Source: Perilla frutescens
Lineage: Eukaryota; Streptophyta; Magnoliopsida; Lamiales; Lamiaceae
Reading direction: 5' to 3'
Assembly: GCA_026008535.1 (NCBI GenBank)
Contig: BRKX01000015.1
Coordinates: 23,271,501-23,335,500, forward strand
DNA length: 64,000 bases
In this document: one piece after another, positions 36,386 through 46,606 of the stretch
How positions within the stretch are numbered: the first letter of the stretch is position 1
Layout: every line of letters begins with the position of its first letter
Made by a program: the position numbers and the translations under genes
Notes under the pieces: generated by a model
Seen by the model: only the letters and a program-made list of their open reading frames with translations
Database searches by the model: none
Told to the model about the DNA's origin: nothing

Positions 36386-37456
36386 TTAAACCTGCAAAAA
36401 AAATAAAACAAAGAAAACAAAAAGAAAAGGACCTCACTTTATTTATTATTATTTTTACTCTCGTGTTTAGCACTCAAATTTGGTAAACTCTCAATAAATC
36501 TCGAACTCCCTCAGCTCTCAGTAGGTCTCGAATTCCAGCAGTAAAATTATTGCTGACTCCTCCAGCTCTAGTCAAGAGCTCAAACTTGACTCCCAAAGTA
36601 CCATAGGGTACACAAAACACCACGAAGTAGGCTTTAATGGGTATAGGATTGCTGTATGGGTGAAAAGGTAGGGAAATTTGAAGGAACGAGAAAACTGGAA
36701 GATCTTCACTGGACGATTTCACCTTGAAGATGATAGAATTCTGCCAAAAGCACAGTTATGTCATAGCAAATCTGTGAGTTTTGATCAGCTCGTCGTTCCG
36801 CTTCCGGAATGGTATTATGGAGAAAAATCGGAGCTCTAGAGCAAATTTGGCAGAAAACCGATTTTCAGCTGTGGAGTGATTGGTGGATGAATTTTCAGTG
36901 GTTATGTGTGGGAGGTATTGGTGAGAATAAGGTTGTGAATATGGATAACTATGTGTTGAATTATAGAGCGAGATTGTACCAAGTGTAAACACGAACTCAA
37001 TCAAAGAAATAAATCCTAAACCAACTAAGAAACAAAACCAAACCCAACTAGGAAACAACTAAACCAACTCCTATAACTACTAGCCACAAAAATTTTCAAC
37101 CCCTCTAGATAATCAGCCCTAGGATCGAAAATCAAGCCTCCAAACAAGACTATAACCCACTGTAAAATGGCGTCCCAATCGCTATTCGACGAAGACGACA
37201 AATCGCGACACAACACGAAGAAACAAGACTACTATCTACCCAACTCAGCAAGACCAAACAAGAACTTTAAGAATGAATTTAAGATACTCAAGAAACACGG
37301 CGAACACAGTAGGGCTCGATCAATGTAGTTTTTTTATCGATTTTGTGTTTTTTTTCTTTTTTTTTTGTACGATTTTTTTAAATAAAGGATCGATCCTTTT
37401 TACCCCTACTATGTCACACGAATTTGGATTGAACCACGACCAACCGAAGTTGACGT
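36386..37456 (-). other. Outer Gypsy leader between primer site and gag
   Basis: Untranslated leader of about 1.07 kb on the minus strand. Small frames are present (for example 36722-36474), but none resembles a known domain. A T-rich run lies at about 37330-37380. Confidence 0.5.
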
Positions 37457-37469
37457 GGCTCTGATACCA
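37457..37469 (-). promoter_or_regulatory. Outer Gypsy primer-binding site, initiator tRNA-Met type
   Basis: On the minus strand TGGTATCAGAGCC lies 7 nt inside the 5' LTR end. It complements the 3' end of plant initiator tRNA-Met, the usual primer of chromoviruses and many Copia elements. It fixes the element's orientation as minus. Confidence 0.9.
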
Positions 37470-37476
37470 AAAGCTA

Positions 37477-38575
37477 TGATGCGGCCAATCAATATGCGAA
37501 ATATACAAATCGAACACACGACAACTAAAGGAAGGATTCAATCCAAACACAACTGAACAATAACAAATGAATAACCCCAATATGCTGTACTGAATCAATG
37601 AAATCGAATTTAACAAGAATTAAACACAAAACAACCCCAAATGACCCGAAAAACCCTAAATAAAGACTCGATCTGAACCTTATGCAAACGACCTCAGATT
37701 GAGTTCAAATTTTAGGACGAGGTACAATCTGTATTCATGAAAAACATATCCAAAATTCAACTCAAAATCACATATACGCTGGGAGAATGAATGAAGGAAA
37801 GTTTCTGACCCGATTAGGGCTTTTAGACCAAAAATCGGCGGATTTGGACTTTGATCTGAATTGGAACGACTTGGTGATTGATAGTGATGATATGGGGATG
37901 TTTTGGATATGGGTGGAGGCTATGGAGGTGGTGTAATGATCAATGGTGAAGGAAAATGAAAGATAGGAGTGAATCTTACCCGAAACGAATCCCGAATCGA
38001 CGAGAACTCGGAACGCGCCTATGGAGCAATCTTTAATGGCTGTCTAACCCGGATACTACGAGATATCACAAATGAGACAAGAGATTTCAATCTTGGAATC
38101 GCCAGAACCAAACTCTACCGAAAGAACCGATGTTTGTGTGAGACAGGAGAAAGTGTAAAAGCTATTTTTTTATTCAAATCCAGTCTGAAAAATCAAGTGA
38201 ATGAAAATCCCCTAAATAATAAACCTAAGGAACGAAATCCCATGTGTCTTGGGCTTAGAAAAATGAATTGGGCTGAAATAAAACTACTGGGTCCAATATC
38301 ACAACTAAAAATAATAGCCCAAATAAATAAAATAACTAATTAAAAACAGCAAGGAACGTCCACTTTTCTGTGGCTCTCTTCAATTTCAACCAAGCTCCTC
38401 GATGCTCAATACAGTCACCAACTTGGACGGCTTGAAATCAGCTCCATCATCTTCTAGCTTCTTTCCAACATAGCACTGCAGATATCCTTGTAGCTTCTTG
38501 GTACGTAAACGCGTCACTGGACCTCTAAGCTGCAATACCGAGTTTAATTCCTCAGTGCTCATACCAGACTCATCA
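37477..38575 (-). repeat. Outer Gypsy 5' LTR
   Basis: 1099 bp direct repeat of 17459-18602, starting TGATGCGGCC in plus reading. It also carries the pol-tail reading frame (38386-38575 region) with STEELNSVLQLRGPVTR. Confidence 0.85.
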
Positions 38576-38776
38576 TTCCCCCCTTCCTCAAAAGAATTCG
38601 ACCTCGAATTCAGCTCTTTCTCGGCGTCGACATCTGTTCGGTATTTATTTTCACCTAAACTGCAAGTATACAGTGAGGCTTCTAGTATAGCAGTGAACAA
38701 TGTTATATCCACAGGGATTTAGTAATTAAGCTGCAATGCCGGGTTTAATTCCTCAGTGTTCATCCCAAACTCATCA
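38576..38776 (-). repeat. Extra internal remnant plus a 50-bp third copy of the LTR start
   Basis: Beyond the 5' LTR the sequence does not become flank. It continues as purine tract, pol-tail codons (DVDAEKELNSRSNSFEEGG), about 92 bp of the foreign LTR end (38635-38726), and then a 50-bp duplicate of the Gypsy LTR start (38776-38727). CACAG follows immediately. This is best explained as the remains of a tandem unit (LTR-internal-LTR) with a large internal deletion. Confidence 0.6.
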
Positions 38777-38781
38777 CACAG
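38777..38781. repeat. Target site duplication CACAG, right
   Basis: Identical to 17454-17458. It shows that 38776 is the true outer end of the inserted Gypsy structure. Confidence 0.8.
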
Positions 38782-40236
38782 TTTCATCTCTGGATGGTCT
38801 TGACCTCCAGTGTTGTCTCGCGTGCTGCCTCCTGTGCCATCTCATGCACTACCTCTCGAGCTATCTCTCGATACCTATCCACGTGGCGACAACAAATGTG
38901 TCATTCACTCATACTAGATGATGATGTGGATGCCCTGACCTATTTTCTATGATGACGTCCACTAGTAGGTCCCATGGCGGTATCCACTGCACCAGTCTCT
39001 CCAAGAGTGCGCTTCTCCTCAATGTAGACCGAGGGGCAGATGTAGCAGGAGTCGATCCTCTAGGTGGGGTTGGCGCCCTGTGAGGTGTCACTGCTCTAGA
39101 AAGGGTCAGCACCCTGGGAGGAGTCACTGCTCTAGGAGAGGTAGGCGCCCTGAGAGGAGTCACAGCACATGTCACCTTACTTATTCTATTTTTAAGTTGT
39201 TGTTTCACCACATAAGGTACGCCCATGACATCATGAAATAATGTGCTTCTGAAAGAGGGAAAATCCCTCTCATTCTCAGTCGGGTATAAAAATACATCAC
39301 ACGGAAGCTACGACTAGATTATAGGATCAGTTAACAATACATAAAAAAATAAAAACTTTGGAGTTCAATTAAATAATTATACATACCTCCCCCTCAATGA
39401 ATAATGTGCCGTTACAGACGCTCTTATCGGAGAACTTCCACTTTAAACATCTTGGTATTGCAACTTTGGACACAAGCTGGGCACAGTACCATCCGACATG
39501 AAGGATAGCCTTATAAGCCCATATCTACAAAATATAACATTTTGTTTCTTTGTTAGTTCGTTACTAATTGCTTAGAAATTATAATGCAAGAGAACAAGAA
39601 AAACCCAGTATCTACAATGCCCATATAGGCCCGTAGAAATGGTATGCCCTCCTATTCGCCGTCAATTTAACTGGAATTAGCCTTATATAATGCAATAAGA
39701 CACCGAATGAATAGGAACCCTAGGGGAAAATCTTCCATTGATGTGTATCCTCCACCAAAACCCACATCCAATTATCTATGCAGCACGGCGGGTCATATCC
39801 GAGCACCATGCTGTACAAGAACAACACATTGGCCACCTTCAAATAATCAGAATCATCATCTCCCAGCATATAATGTGTATACCTATGATACAGATCCACC
39901 AAACATCAACCCCATCACTAGTGCATACTCAGTGGGAGAAAATCTAATGTTGGTTCCTCCAATACGGAACCGGACCTCATGCTCTACAGTACTATCTAGT
40001 GCAACCTCTCGTGCCATGAGTTCGTGAAACGCGGTATTGTAACTAGTTTCTCCAACAAAGTTCATTATTTCTCCAACAGGTCCATCCCTAAATTCTCGAA
40101 CCATATCAACATCAGCATATGCTACAGTCTGTAGTATATTTACAATACTAGATGTGTAATTCTTCCAATATAAATTAATCGAACATGTCACGTTCTGCAG
40201 AGCCTCTCTCTCAGTGAAGCTAATATTTGCAAACAC
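38782..40236 (-). pseudogene. DUF1985 domain and Pro-rich linker of the MULE Ulp1 gene (5' half of a split gene)
   Basis: Reads on the minus strand towards the protease half at 17458. The N-terminal block (40236-39883) has FTEREALQ and VRFRIGGTNIRFSPTEYALVMGL. The next block has DLYHRYTHYML, VANVLFLYSMVLGYD and CIDNWMWVLVED, which is the DUF1985 pattern of plant Ulp1-like transposon genes. A linker of repeats like VTPPRAPTSPR (39180-39030) follows, encoded by an imperfect minisatellite of about 27-30 bp. A very short possible first exon, MDAQQ with a GTAAGT donor, lies at 41361-41347, but its frame to the next block is not confirmed. Stops between blocks may be introns or decay. Confidence 0.7.
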
Positions 40237-41017
40237 AAAATTAATAATTAATAAATAAACAAAACTAATGCAGTAACTTAGTTACCTAAATTAATTAATA
40301 ACTAAACATTACCAAATTAATTCATACATAAACACAACAAGTTATCTAAATCTATACTAATGCTATACAAAATTGTTTAACTATTTTTAATTTGTTCAAT
40401 TAAAATTCTTTTTTCTGGTTTTTGTAAAAAATAATTAATTAGGATTGTAAAGATTATTTACTTTTATACTAAGGACAATAAACATGTCCTTCACTAATTT
40501 TTATTTAATTACTTTGGAAATTTAATATGTTCTTCAATTACGATTTTATTACTTTTTGAATAGAATATAGGAATACAATTGCAACGTCTTTCATGTTGGT
40601 TTTCAAAAATAATTTAATATCATAAATCAATTAGTTCTTCAATTATTAATTAATATATATTTAAATTTAATATGTTCTTGAATTAGGATTTAATTAGTTT
40701 TTAATGGCTATACACATTTGTTTAACTATTTTCTAATTCCTAATGTAATCAATCATGTTGTGTTTTTTTAATAAATTATTTTTAATTTTATTTGAAAAAG
40801 GAAAACATGAATTCTTCAAAGTTTAGTTTTTTTTAATAAGGATTTGGTTACTTTTCGAATTAAATATGTTCTTCACTATGATTTAGTTAGTTTAGTCTTC
40901 GACTAGGATTTCAACGTGGAAATTGAACTAATTAGGATTTAATTAGTTTTTTTAATTATGATATAATTAACTTTCATATTTGATTGCACAAAAAACTTCA
41001 GAAATAAAAAAATATTG

Positions 41018-41058
41018 TGTCGGGTAGTTCACGGTGGAGAACCGTGAACTACCCGACA
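41018..41058. repeat. Perfect 18-bp inverted repeat (hairpin) near the right MULE end
   Basis: Arms 41018-41035 and 41041-41058 are exact reverse complements (TGTCGGGTAGTTCACGGT) with the 5-base loop GGAGA. The same ACTAC/GTAGT-CACGG vocabulary occurs in the two hairpins at the left end. Confidence 0.9.
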
Positions 41059-41465
41059 AACAATTTTTTTTTTGATATTATATCGCAATCAAAATAAACG
41101 GTCAGTGACTGTGTACAACATGGTAGATGACTGTGAACTACATGGACGGCGATCGTGTATTTTTTCCATTCAAAACTCAATCCAATTCACAATTTAATAC
41201 AAAACTAAATTCAATACAATTAAAATACACAAGCAACCAAAACTCAATTCAATTCACAATCAAAATCCAAATACCCATACATCAATTAACTAATTAATTG
41301 AATGAAATTATAGTAATTAACAAGAAATAGACGAATTCAAACTTACCTGTTGAGCATCCATTTTTTCCGGCGAGAGCACCGGCGGTGCGGGCGGAGGCAG
41401 CGGTTCTTCTCGGTGTCAGCGGTTCTTCCCAAGTCGTGTATTATTTTTTATATTATTTCAACCGT

Positions 41466-41620
41466 GAAGAAGAAGAGGGTCGTGACGAAGAAAAATACGG
41501 CTGTAAAGAAGAAGAAGAAGAAGAAGAAGAAGAAGAACATGGTTCAAATTTTATTCCACCCGTGAAGAAGAAGAAGAGGCCCGTGAAGAAGAAGAAGAAC
41601 ACGGCTGTAAAGAAAAAGAA
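41466..41620 (+). repeat. GAA-rich microsatellite and composite repeat
   Basis: Runs of GAA (longest about 41505-41536) alternate with words like CCGTGAAGAAG and ACGGCTGTAAAG repeated two to three times. It gives long Lys/Glu frames that are simple-repeat artefacts. Confidence 0.85.
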
Positions 41621-41791
41621 GAAGAACACAGTTCAAATTTGTGTATAATATATGTTATTCAATGTGGGACACGGTCCACCCACCCGTGACATATCAAAAT
41701 TTTATATTCCAGCCATGAAGTTTCTACTTTAAGTTGGGGACGGATCCCACATTTCAGTGAGGGGATATGGTGAAGTAAAAAATATTCGGTT

Positions 41792-41878
41792 AAAAAAGAA
41801 GAGTCTACAATTCTTGGTTAGAAAAGAATTTTACAACATTAAATTGGTTAGAAAGATATATTCACACTTAATATAATG
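41792..41878 (-). repeat. Right terminal inverted repeat of the MULE
   Basis: Reverse-complement partner of 10065-10150 with a 29-bp identical core at 41837-41809. It is followed by CAATTACA, similar to the left flank CAATCTCA. Confidence 0.75.
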
Positions 41879-42853
41879 CAATTACAACTTGAAATCAAAA
41901 TTGGAAAAAATATAGTACACTTGTACAACCGTTCGAACACCCACGTTAAACTTAATTTCACCAAGTTTTGATGTCATGGTATAATTGCACTATAATGTTA
42001 GTTTGTGTTATTAGTGTAACTTTTTAGAGTTCACATTTGAATCCAAAAATTATGAAAGTTTCATGTTATTATTACAATTCACCCTGATTAATAATATTAA
42101 GTTGTGGTATATATATATATATATATGTATGTATGCATGCAAGTATGTATGTATGTATATGAGTGGGTTCAGATAAGAACCAATCCAATCCTATGTGGGA
42201 AGTTAAAAACCAATCAGATTCACCTATCTTGATGACAAGGAGGATAATAAGGTGGGGGCATACTTGTAAATATGAGGAATTAAAATAAAGGGGTAATTTC
42301 ATATTATTATTATTATTATTTTAAAAAAGTGATGTCATCACATTTTCAAAAATTCTTAAAAACGTTAAATACTCATAACTTCCTCATTTTATTATCTAAT
42401 TTACGCAAAAAAATATATCAAATTAGATATTTTTCCATGGTATTTCATTTAAGATACATATTGCATATGTTTGTTCGAACAAAAATTAATAAAAAATAAA
42501 AAAAAAACAATTTTTATGCATATACAAGTTGTAAGTGTTAGATATTTCTAATATGATATCACAATATTTCTCATATCTTGTATTTATGTTCCTAATGTGA
42601 TTTTTTAATTTTTACACGATACATAACTTTGAACGTCAAGCTACTTTCATGGAAAAATAGTTAAAGTATGAATTATATATAGTTGGAAAGCAAGATGAGT
42701 TTATTTTTCAACAAAAAATGAATTTCAAAAAAATATTAAGCGTTGGGAAAGCTATGATTGTTTGATTGAAGACTAACATATTCGCAAATTATTCTTCACA
42801 TATTAGCAAATTATACAATATTATTTTAAATGTGATTCAGTATTATATGAGTG
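41879..42853. other. AT-rich spacer with TA/TATG microsatellite
   Basis: No gene recognised. A simple repeat (TA)n passing into (TATG)n lies at about 42108-42162. The adjoining sequence (GTGGGTTCAGATAAGAACC) resembles ends of unclassified plant repeats and may be a transposon remnant. It ends with the 8-bp hAT target duplication TATGAGTG at 42846-42853. Confidence 0.5.
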
Positions 42854-44129
42854 TAGCGGTGCCCACAATTACGATTACAAACTGCCGGTTTGGCGGTTCT
42901 ATCCAGAGCAAATCATAACCGGACCGTTCGGGAACCGGTTACGGTTTGTAACCGTAACCTTAGGTTACGCAAACCTCTAGTTTGCCCCGATTACAGTTTA
43001 GGGCGGTTTACACAGGGTTTTTTTTCGCATTTTTCATTTTTTAAAAATAGAATGAAATAACTTAAAATAGTAAAAATTTATAATATTGAAATTACAAAAT
43101 ACAAAGTTACAACTTATAATTAAATTATAATTGTTACAAAGTTACAACTTACAATAATATAATACCCAGACTTCATAAAATTGAAATTACAAACTTACAA
43201 GCTTACAATTGTTTTAAATTTACAATTTACAAAAAAGGAGAGAAAAAAATGCAAGCCATTTTTTGCATTTCCCCGCTCAATTATAAGTTGTAACCTTGTT
43301 TAATTCAAAAATTCATAAAATTTAAATTAAAAATTTACAACGGTTATAATTAAATTACAATTGTTACAAAGTTACAATTACCCAAAAACTTTATAATCTT
43401 GAAATTATAAACTTACAAGTTAAAATTAAATTAAAATTGAAGAGAATAGTAAAATGTGTACTTTGTTTGTTGAAGCATTATAACTTTACACGTGGAAACA
43501 AAATAGATACATACATTAATTGTATTCTTTATATATTAGTAGAGGAGAAAAAAGAAATATGCATTGGATATTATTTATTCAAAACCATACTAGTAGAGAA
43601 AAAAATGAAGGGAACATTAACATAATTTGAAGTGCGTTTCAAAACCAAATATTTGAGATTCGTGGGAATAAATTAAAAGGAAAAACACTAGAATAAATTA
43701 CAAAAAAAAACTATGTTTCTTTCTATATTTGTCCCAACTGAACACGATTTCTTCTCTCCAAGCTTTTAAACTCTATTATGAAAATATCAATTTGTTCAAA
43801 TAAGTGCTAATAAAGTTATCAAAGAAGAGTTAACTTCAATATTAAAGTTCTATAACAACTATGAAATAGTCAAATTAGACGAATTAAGTTAGTTCAATAA
43901 GAGCTAATAATCGTTGCTTAAGATGATACAGATCGTGATCTAAAAAATGGTTAAACCATGTAAATCGGCGGTTACACGGTTAACTGTTCCACAAATCATA
44001 ACCGAACTGTGGACGGGACTATTACGGTTACCATTACAAACTGTAACCATGGTCAACAGTTACAAAATCATTGACCAAATCGTAACCGGAGGTTTGTAAC
44101 CGTCAGTCATGTTCGAATAGGCACCTCTA
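42854..44129. mobile_element. Non-autonomous hAT transposon
   Basis: 1276 bp bounded by identical 8-bp duplications TATGAGTG (42846-42853 and 44130-44137), the hAT signature. Terminal repeats are TAGCGGTGCC and, reverse-complemented, TAGAGGTGCC. Both subterminal regions are crowded with words of the CGGTTACAAACTG / GTTTGTAACCG type, likely transposase-binding sites. The interior is AT-rich with a degenerate internal duplication (about 43090-43215 against 43330-43430) and no transposase. Confidence 0.85.
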
Positions 44130-44137
44130 TATGAGTG

Positions 44138-44329
44138 ATGTTTAACATGTGTCAATTTAGTAATATGATCTCATCAAGTTAATGATATGTGTCTATCTCA
44201 TGTTAGCAATGTAATCTCTTGATGTTAGCTTATCAATACAACGTCTGAAAAGTCAATGATTTTAAAGCGATGTCTATTTAATTCCAGAAATTGGGCTAAA
44301 AATATGGAAAACATAACATAATTCTAAAA
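44138..44329. other. Short spacer between hAT and LTR element
   Basis: About 190 bp of AT-rich sequence; nothing recognised. Confidence 0.5.
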
Positions 44330-45981
44330 TGTTAGTCCCGGGTGAGTCGGTATTAGTTTAGAGGGGGGGTGAATAAACTGATTCAAAACTTGAACTTAAA
44401 TGCGGAATGTAATTAGGGCCCTTGCCTCGCTTTAAAAACTTATCTATGCACTTGTTAGTTTGATAGTTTTTAGTTGACTTGTGAGTGCAGTTTGTGTGAG
44501 CTTGTATATAGTTTAGAGATACGCAAGTTAAAGCAGAATAGTACAACACACAATCAGTTTATAGAGGTTCGAAGTCTCAAACTTCTACGTCCTCTCTTCC
44601 TTCCGCAGAAGGGCAAATTCACTATATAACTTGAGTTTCTTTACAAATTACACAATGAATGACATGTTTGCTGAACCTGGTAACAGTGAGTTTCTTTACA
44701 CGGTTACCTCAATGGGGTCGACGACTCACACTTACAGTCCTCATCAGCTAGCTATTGCAGTGGCAGTTTCTTTAGTGGCGGCCCACACTTAGCTGGAGAG
44801 TTAGGTGCTATTGTATTCTTTACAACATTTTAGATCTCTTTCGATCTTCAAGAGATTAGTCTTGAACATGGGTATCAACTGATGTTGTTCCTTGAGTTGA
44901 GCTTAGTAGTTGATCGGTGTATCGCTTGAACTGAGAAGATTACTTTGGCTGGACTTTCAACAGCTAGCTGATTGTTTGAAGCTTTAAGTTTTTCTTCTCA
45001 GTTGAGACTTTCGCAACTTTGAGACAGTGATTTGAACTTGAGCTGAAAGGGAGGGAGAAAGAAAGCTCAGCTATGAGTATATGTGAAAGAATTGAAAATA
45101 GAAGTCTGATTGGCAAAAATCATTTGAAAATCATAATCACTCATCTTATATAGATGAGTAATCTTGTGACCGTTGGGTTCCATTGATCGATGGTTCTGTT
45201 GGTTCATTAATGGTATGTGGATTTTCATAGCTGTTGAAGCTTGTTAATGTAGCCGTTACCCAGCCAATCGATCTTTGATGAGCATTAACTCTATGATCTC
45301 TGTTGTGCATTAACTCCATTGATTCTCCAGTTGGCAGTTCTGAATTTAAGCTTAGCTGCTTAGTTTGGCTGTCGCTTCAGTTGGCTATAACTCTGAGCTT
45401 CTCTTGTCAATTCGACTGATCACAAACTGTCGACTGGTTTGTCAGTTCGACTGATGTTATTCTTAGCTTGGTCAGCGGTTGACTCTTCTTGAGCTTCAGT
45501 TCGCTGACTTCAACTCGGTCAGTGGTTGTCTCTTCTTGAGCTTCAGTTGGTTGACTTCAACTCTGGTCTTCAATGATTGCTTTGTCTTTGTGCTTCAATT
45601 TGCCTGATATTAATTTTGGCCATCAGTTGGGTGCTTCCAGCCATCAATTCAACTGACTTGGTGCAAGTTCCATCAGTTGGGTTGACTTGGCTTCTCTAGT
45701 TCAGCTGATCTGGCAATTAGTTTGATAGAAACTGGTTTGTTTCCTGTAGAGCTTAACCCTCAGTTGGGTTATTTCCTGACTAGTTGATATATCCCTCCAG
45801 CTGGGTTGACCATGCTCTAGTTCAATTGTCATTTACTTCAGCTGAAATTTTTCAGAGCCTCAGTTTGGTCAACATAGCTCTCCAGCTTAGTTCTCTTTCA
45901 GTTTTTCAAGAAGTGTTTAACATGTTTTGATATCTCATCAAAACTACATCTTAGGGTTTTACTTGATAGTTTTTCCTAAGA
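44330..45981 (-). repeat. 3' LTR of LTR retroelement copy A
   Basis: 1652 bp. In plus reading it starts TGTTAGTCCCGGGTGAGTCG and ends TTTTTCCTAAGA, where copy B ends CCTAACA. On the minus strand it is preceded by TTTTGACATCATC and a purine tract AAAAAGGGGGAAA, so it is the 3' LTR of a minus-strand element. It pairs in family with 60666-62312, although the two are separate insertions. It contains a 47-bp unit twice at 45470-45563. Resemblance to SIRE/Maximus-like Copia ends is noted but unproven. Confidence 0.75.
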
Positions 45982-46606
45982 ATTTCCCCCTTTTTGATGA
46001 TGTCAAAACTTGGTGATGATGATGGAAAAACTGATTGAGAATACTTTTATCAACTGATTTTGACACAAAATATCAAATTTATTCAGAAGCACTGAGAACT
46101 GATTGCAACAACTGATTAGATAACTCATAATCTCTATTCAGTTTTGCTAACAATTTAGTATTAGAGTTCTAAAAAAAACTTGATAGAAAATCAAACTTGA
46201 CATGGACATGGTATCAGATCAGAGTTTCTACAACAGAGAGTTTCAACAGCATTATAGACTCTCATGTCTCCATCGACTCTTATGTATCTATATCCTTCAG
46301 CTCTGCTCTCTTCTCAACCTTCAACTTCTTCTCTTCTTACTTGGTTCTCCTTTCTCTCCAACTCCTTGAATGCCCCAAGCTTCATTTGAAAGCTGGACTT
46401 CCTTCTCAAACTTAGCTTCTCTTTGAAGCTAAACTTCTCTTTAAATATGATCCCACAGATTCAAATCTCCATCATCATACATTTCATCTTCCCTCTTTTA
46501 GGCATCATCCAATAGGGTAAATTGTTACAGATCGAATGATGGAACTGTTACACTTGACATTAATGTGAATGTTGTTGCCAAGTTGTTGTCGAAGATAGGG
46601 AGAACT

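Larger units (their letters stand above)
17459..38776 (-). mobile_element. Ty3/Gypsy LTR retrotransposon inserted in the MULE Ulp1 gene
   Basis: Minus-strand element: 5' LTR at 38575-37477, initiator-Met-type primer site at 37469-37457, gag 36385-34957, protease near 34840, pol interrupted by an Athila insertion, RT to integrase 22671-19679, purine tract at 18616-18603, 3' LTR 18602-17459. It is flanked by perfect CACAG duplications. LTR ends are TGATG...CATCA. RT and integrase resemble plant chromovirus-type elements (GLYTPLP before the IN core); a Reina-like lineage is a guess. LTR identity by eye is about 94% over the first 150 bp. Numerous stops make it defective. Confidence 0.9.
40237..41791. 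other. Right subterminal and putative 5' region of the MULE Ulp1 gene
   Basis: AT-rich, mostly non-coding. It holds a perfect hairpin (41018-41058), further words CTGTGTACAACATGG and CTGTGAACTACATGG at 41108-41150, a GC-rich patch at 41355-41440, and a GAA-rich repeat at 41466-41620. A short exon MDAQQ with donor GTAAGT (41361-41341, minus strand) may begin the Ulp1 gene. Confidence 0.45.
10065..41878. mobile_element. Mutator-like element carrying a Ulp1 protease gene (Kaonashi/CUMULE type), with nested insertions
   Basis: Matching terminal inverted repeats at 10065-10150 and 41878-41792 bound a MuDR transposase (plus strand, 13654-16130) and a DUF1985 plus Ulp1/C48 protease gene (minus strand, 40236 to 16462, split). 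MULEs with Ulp1-like genes are known in plants (Kaonashi in Arabidopsis, CUMULE in melon). The span is 31.8 kb, but an L1 LINE (2.66 kb) and a Gypsy nest (21.3 kb) account for most of it, leaving about 7.8 kb. Flanks CAATCTCA (left) and CAATTACA (right) agree at 6 of 8 positions and may be a decayed Mu-type target duplication. Both genes are broken, so the element is not autonomous now. Confidence 0.75.

Noticed and set aside
37457..37469. Possible tRNA gene fragment
   Set aside because: Only the complement of a tRNA 3' end is present, placed beside an LTR; it is a primer-binding site.
41385..41648. Lys/Glu-rich open frames
   Set aside because: Produced by the GAA microsatellite; no non-repetitive protein sequence.
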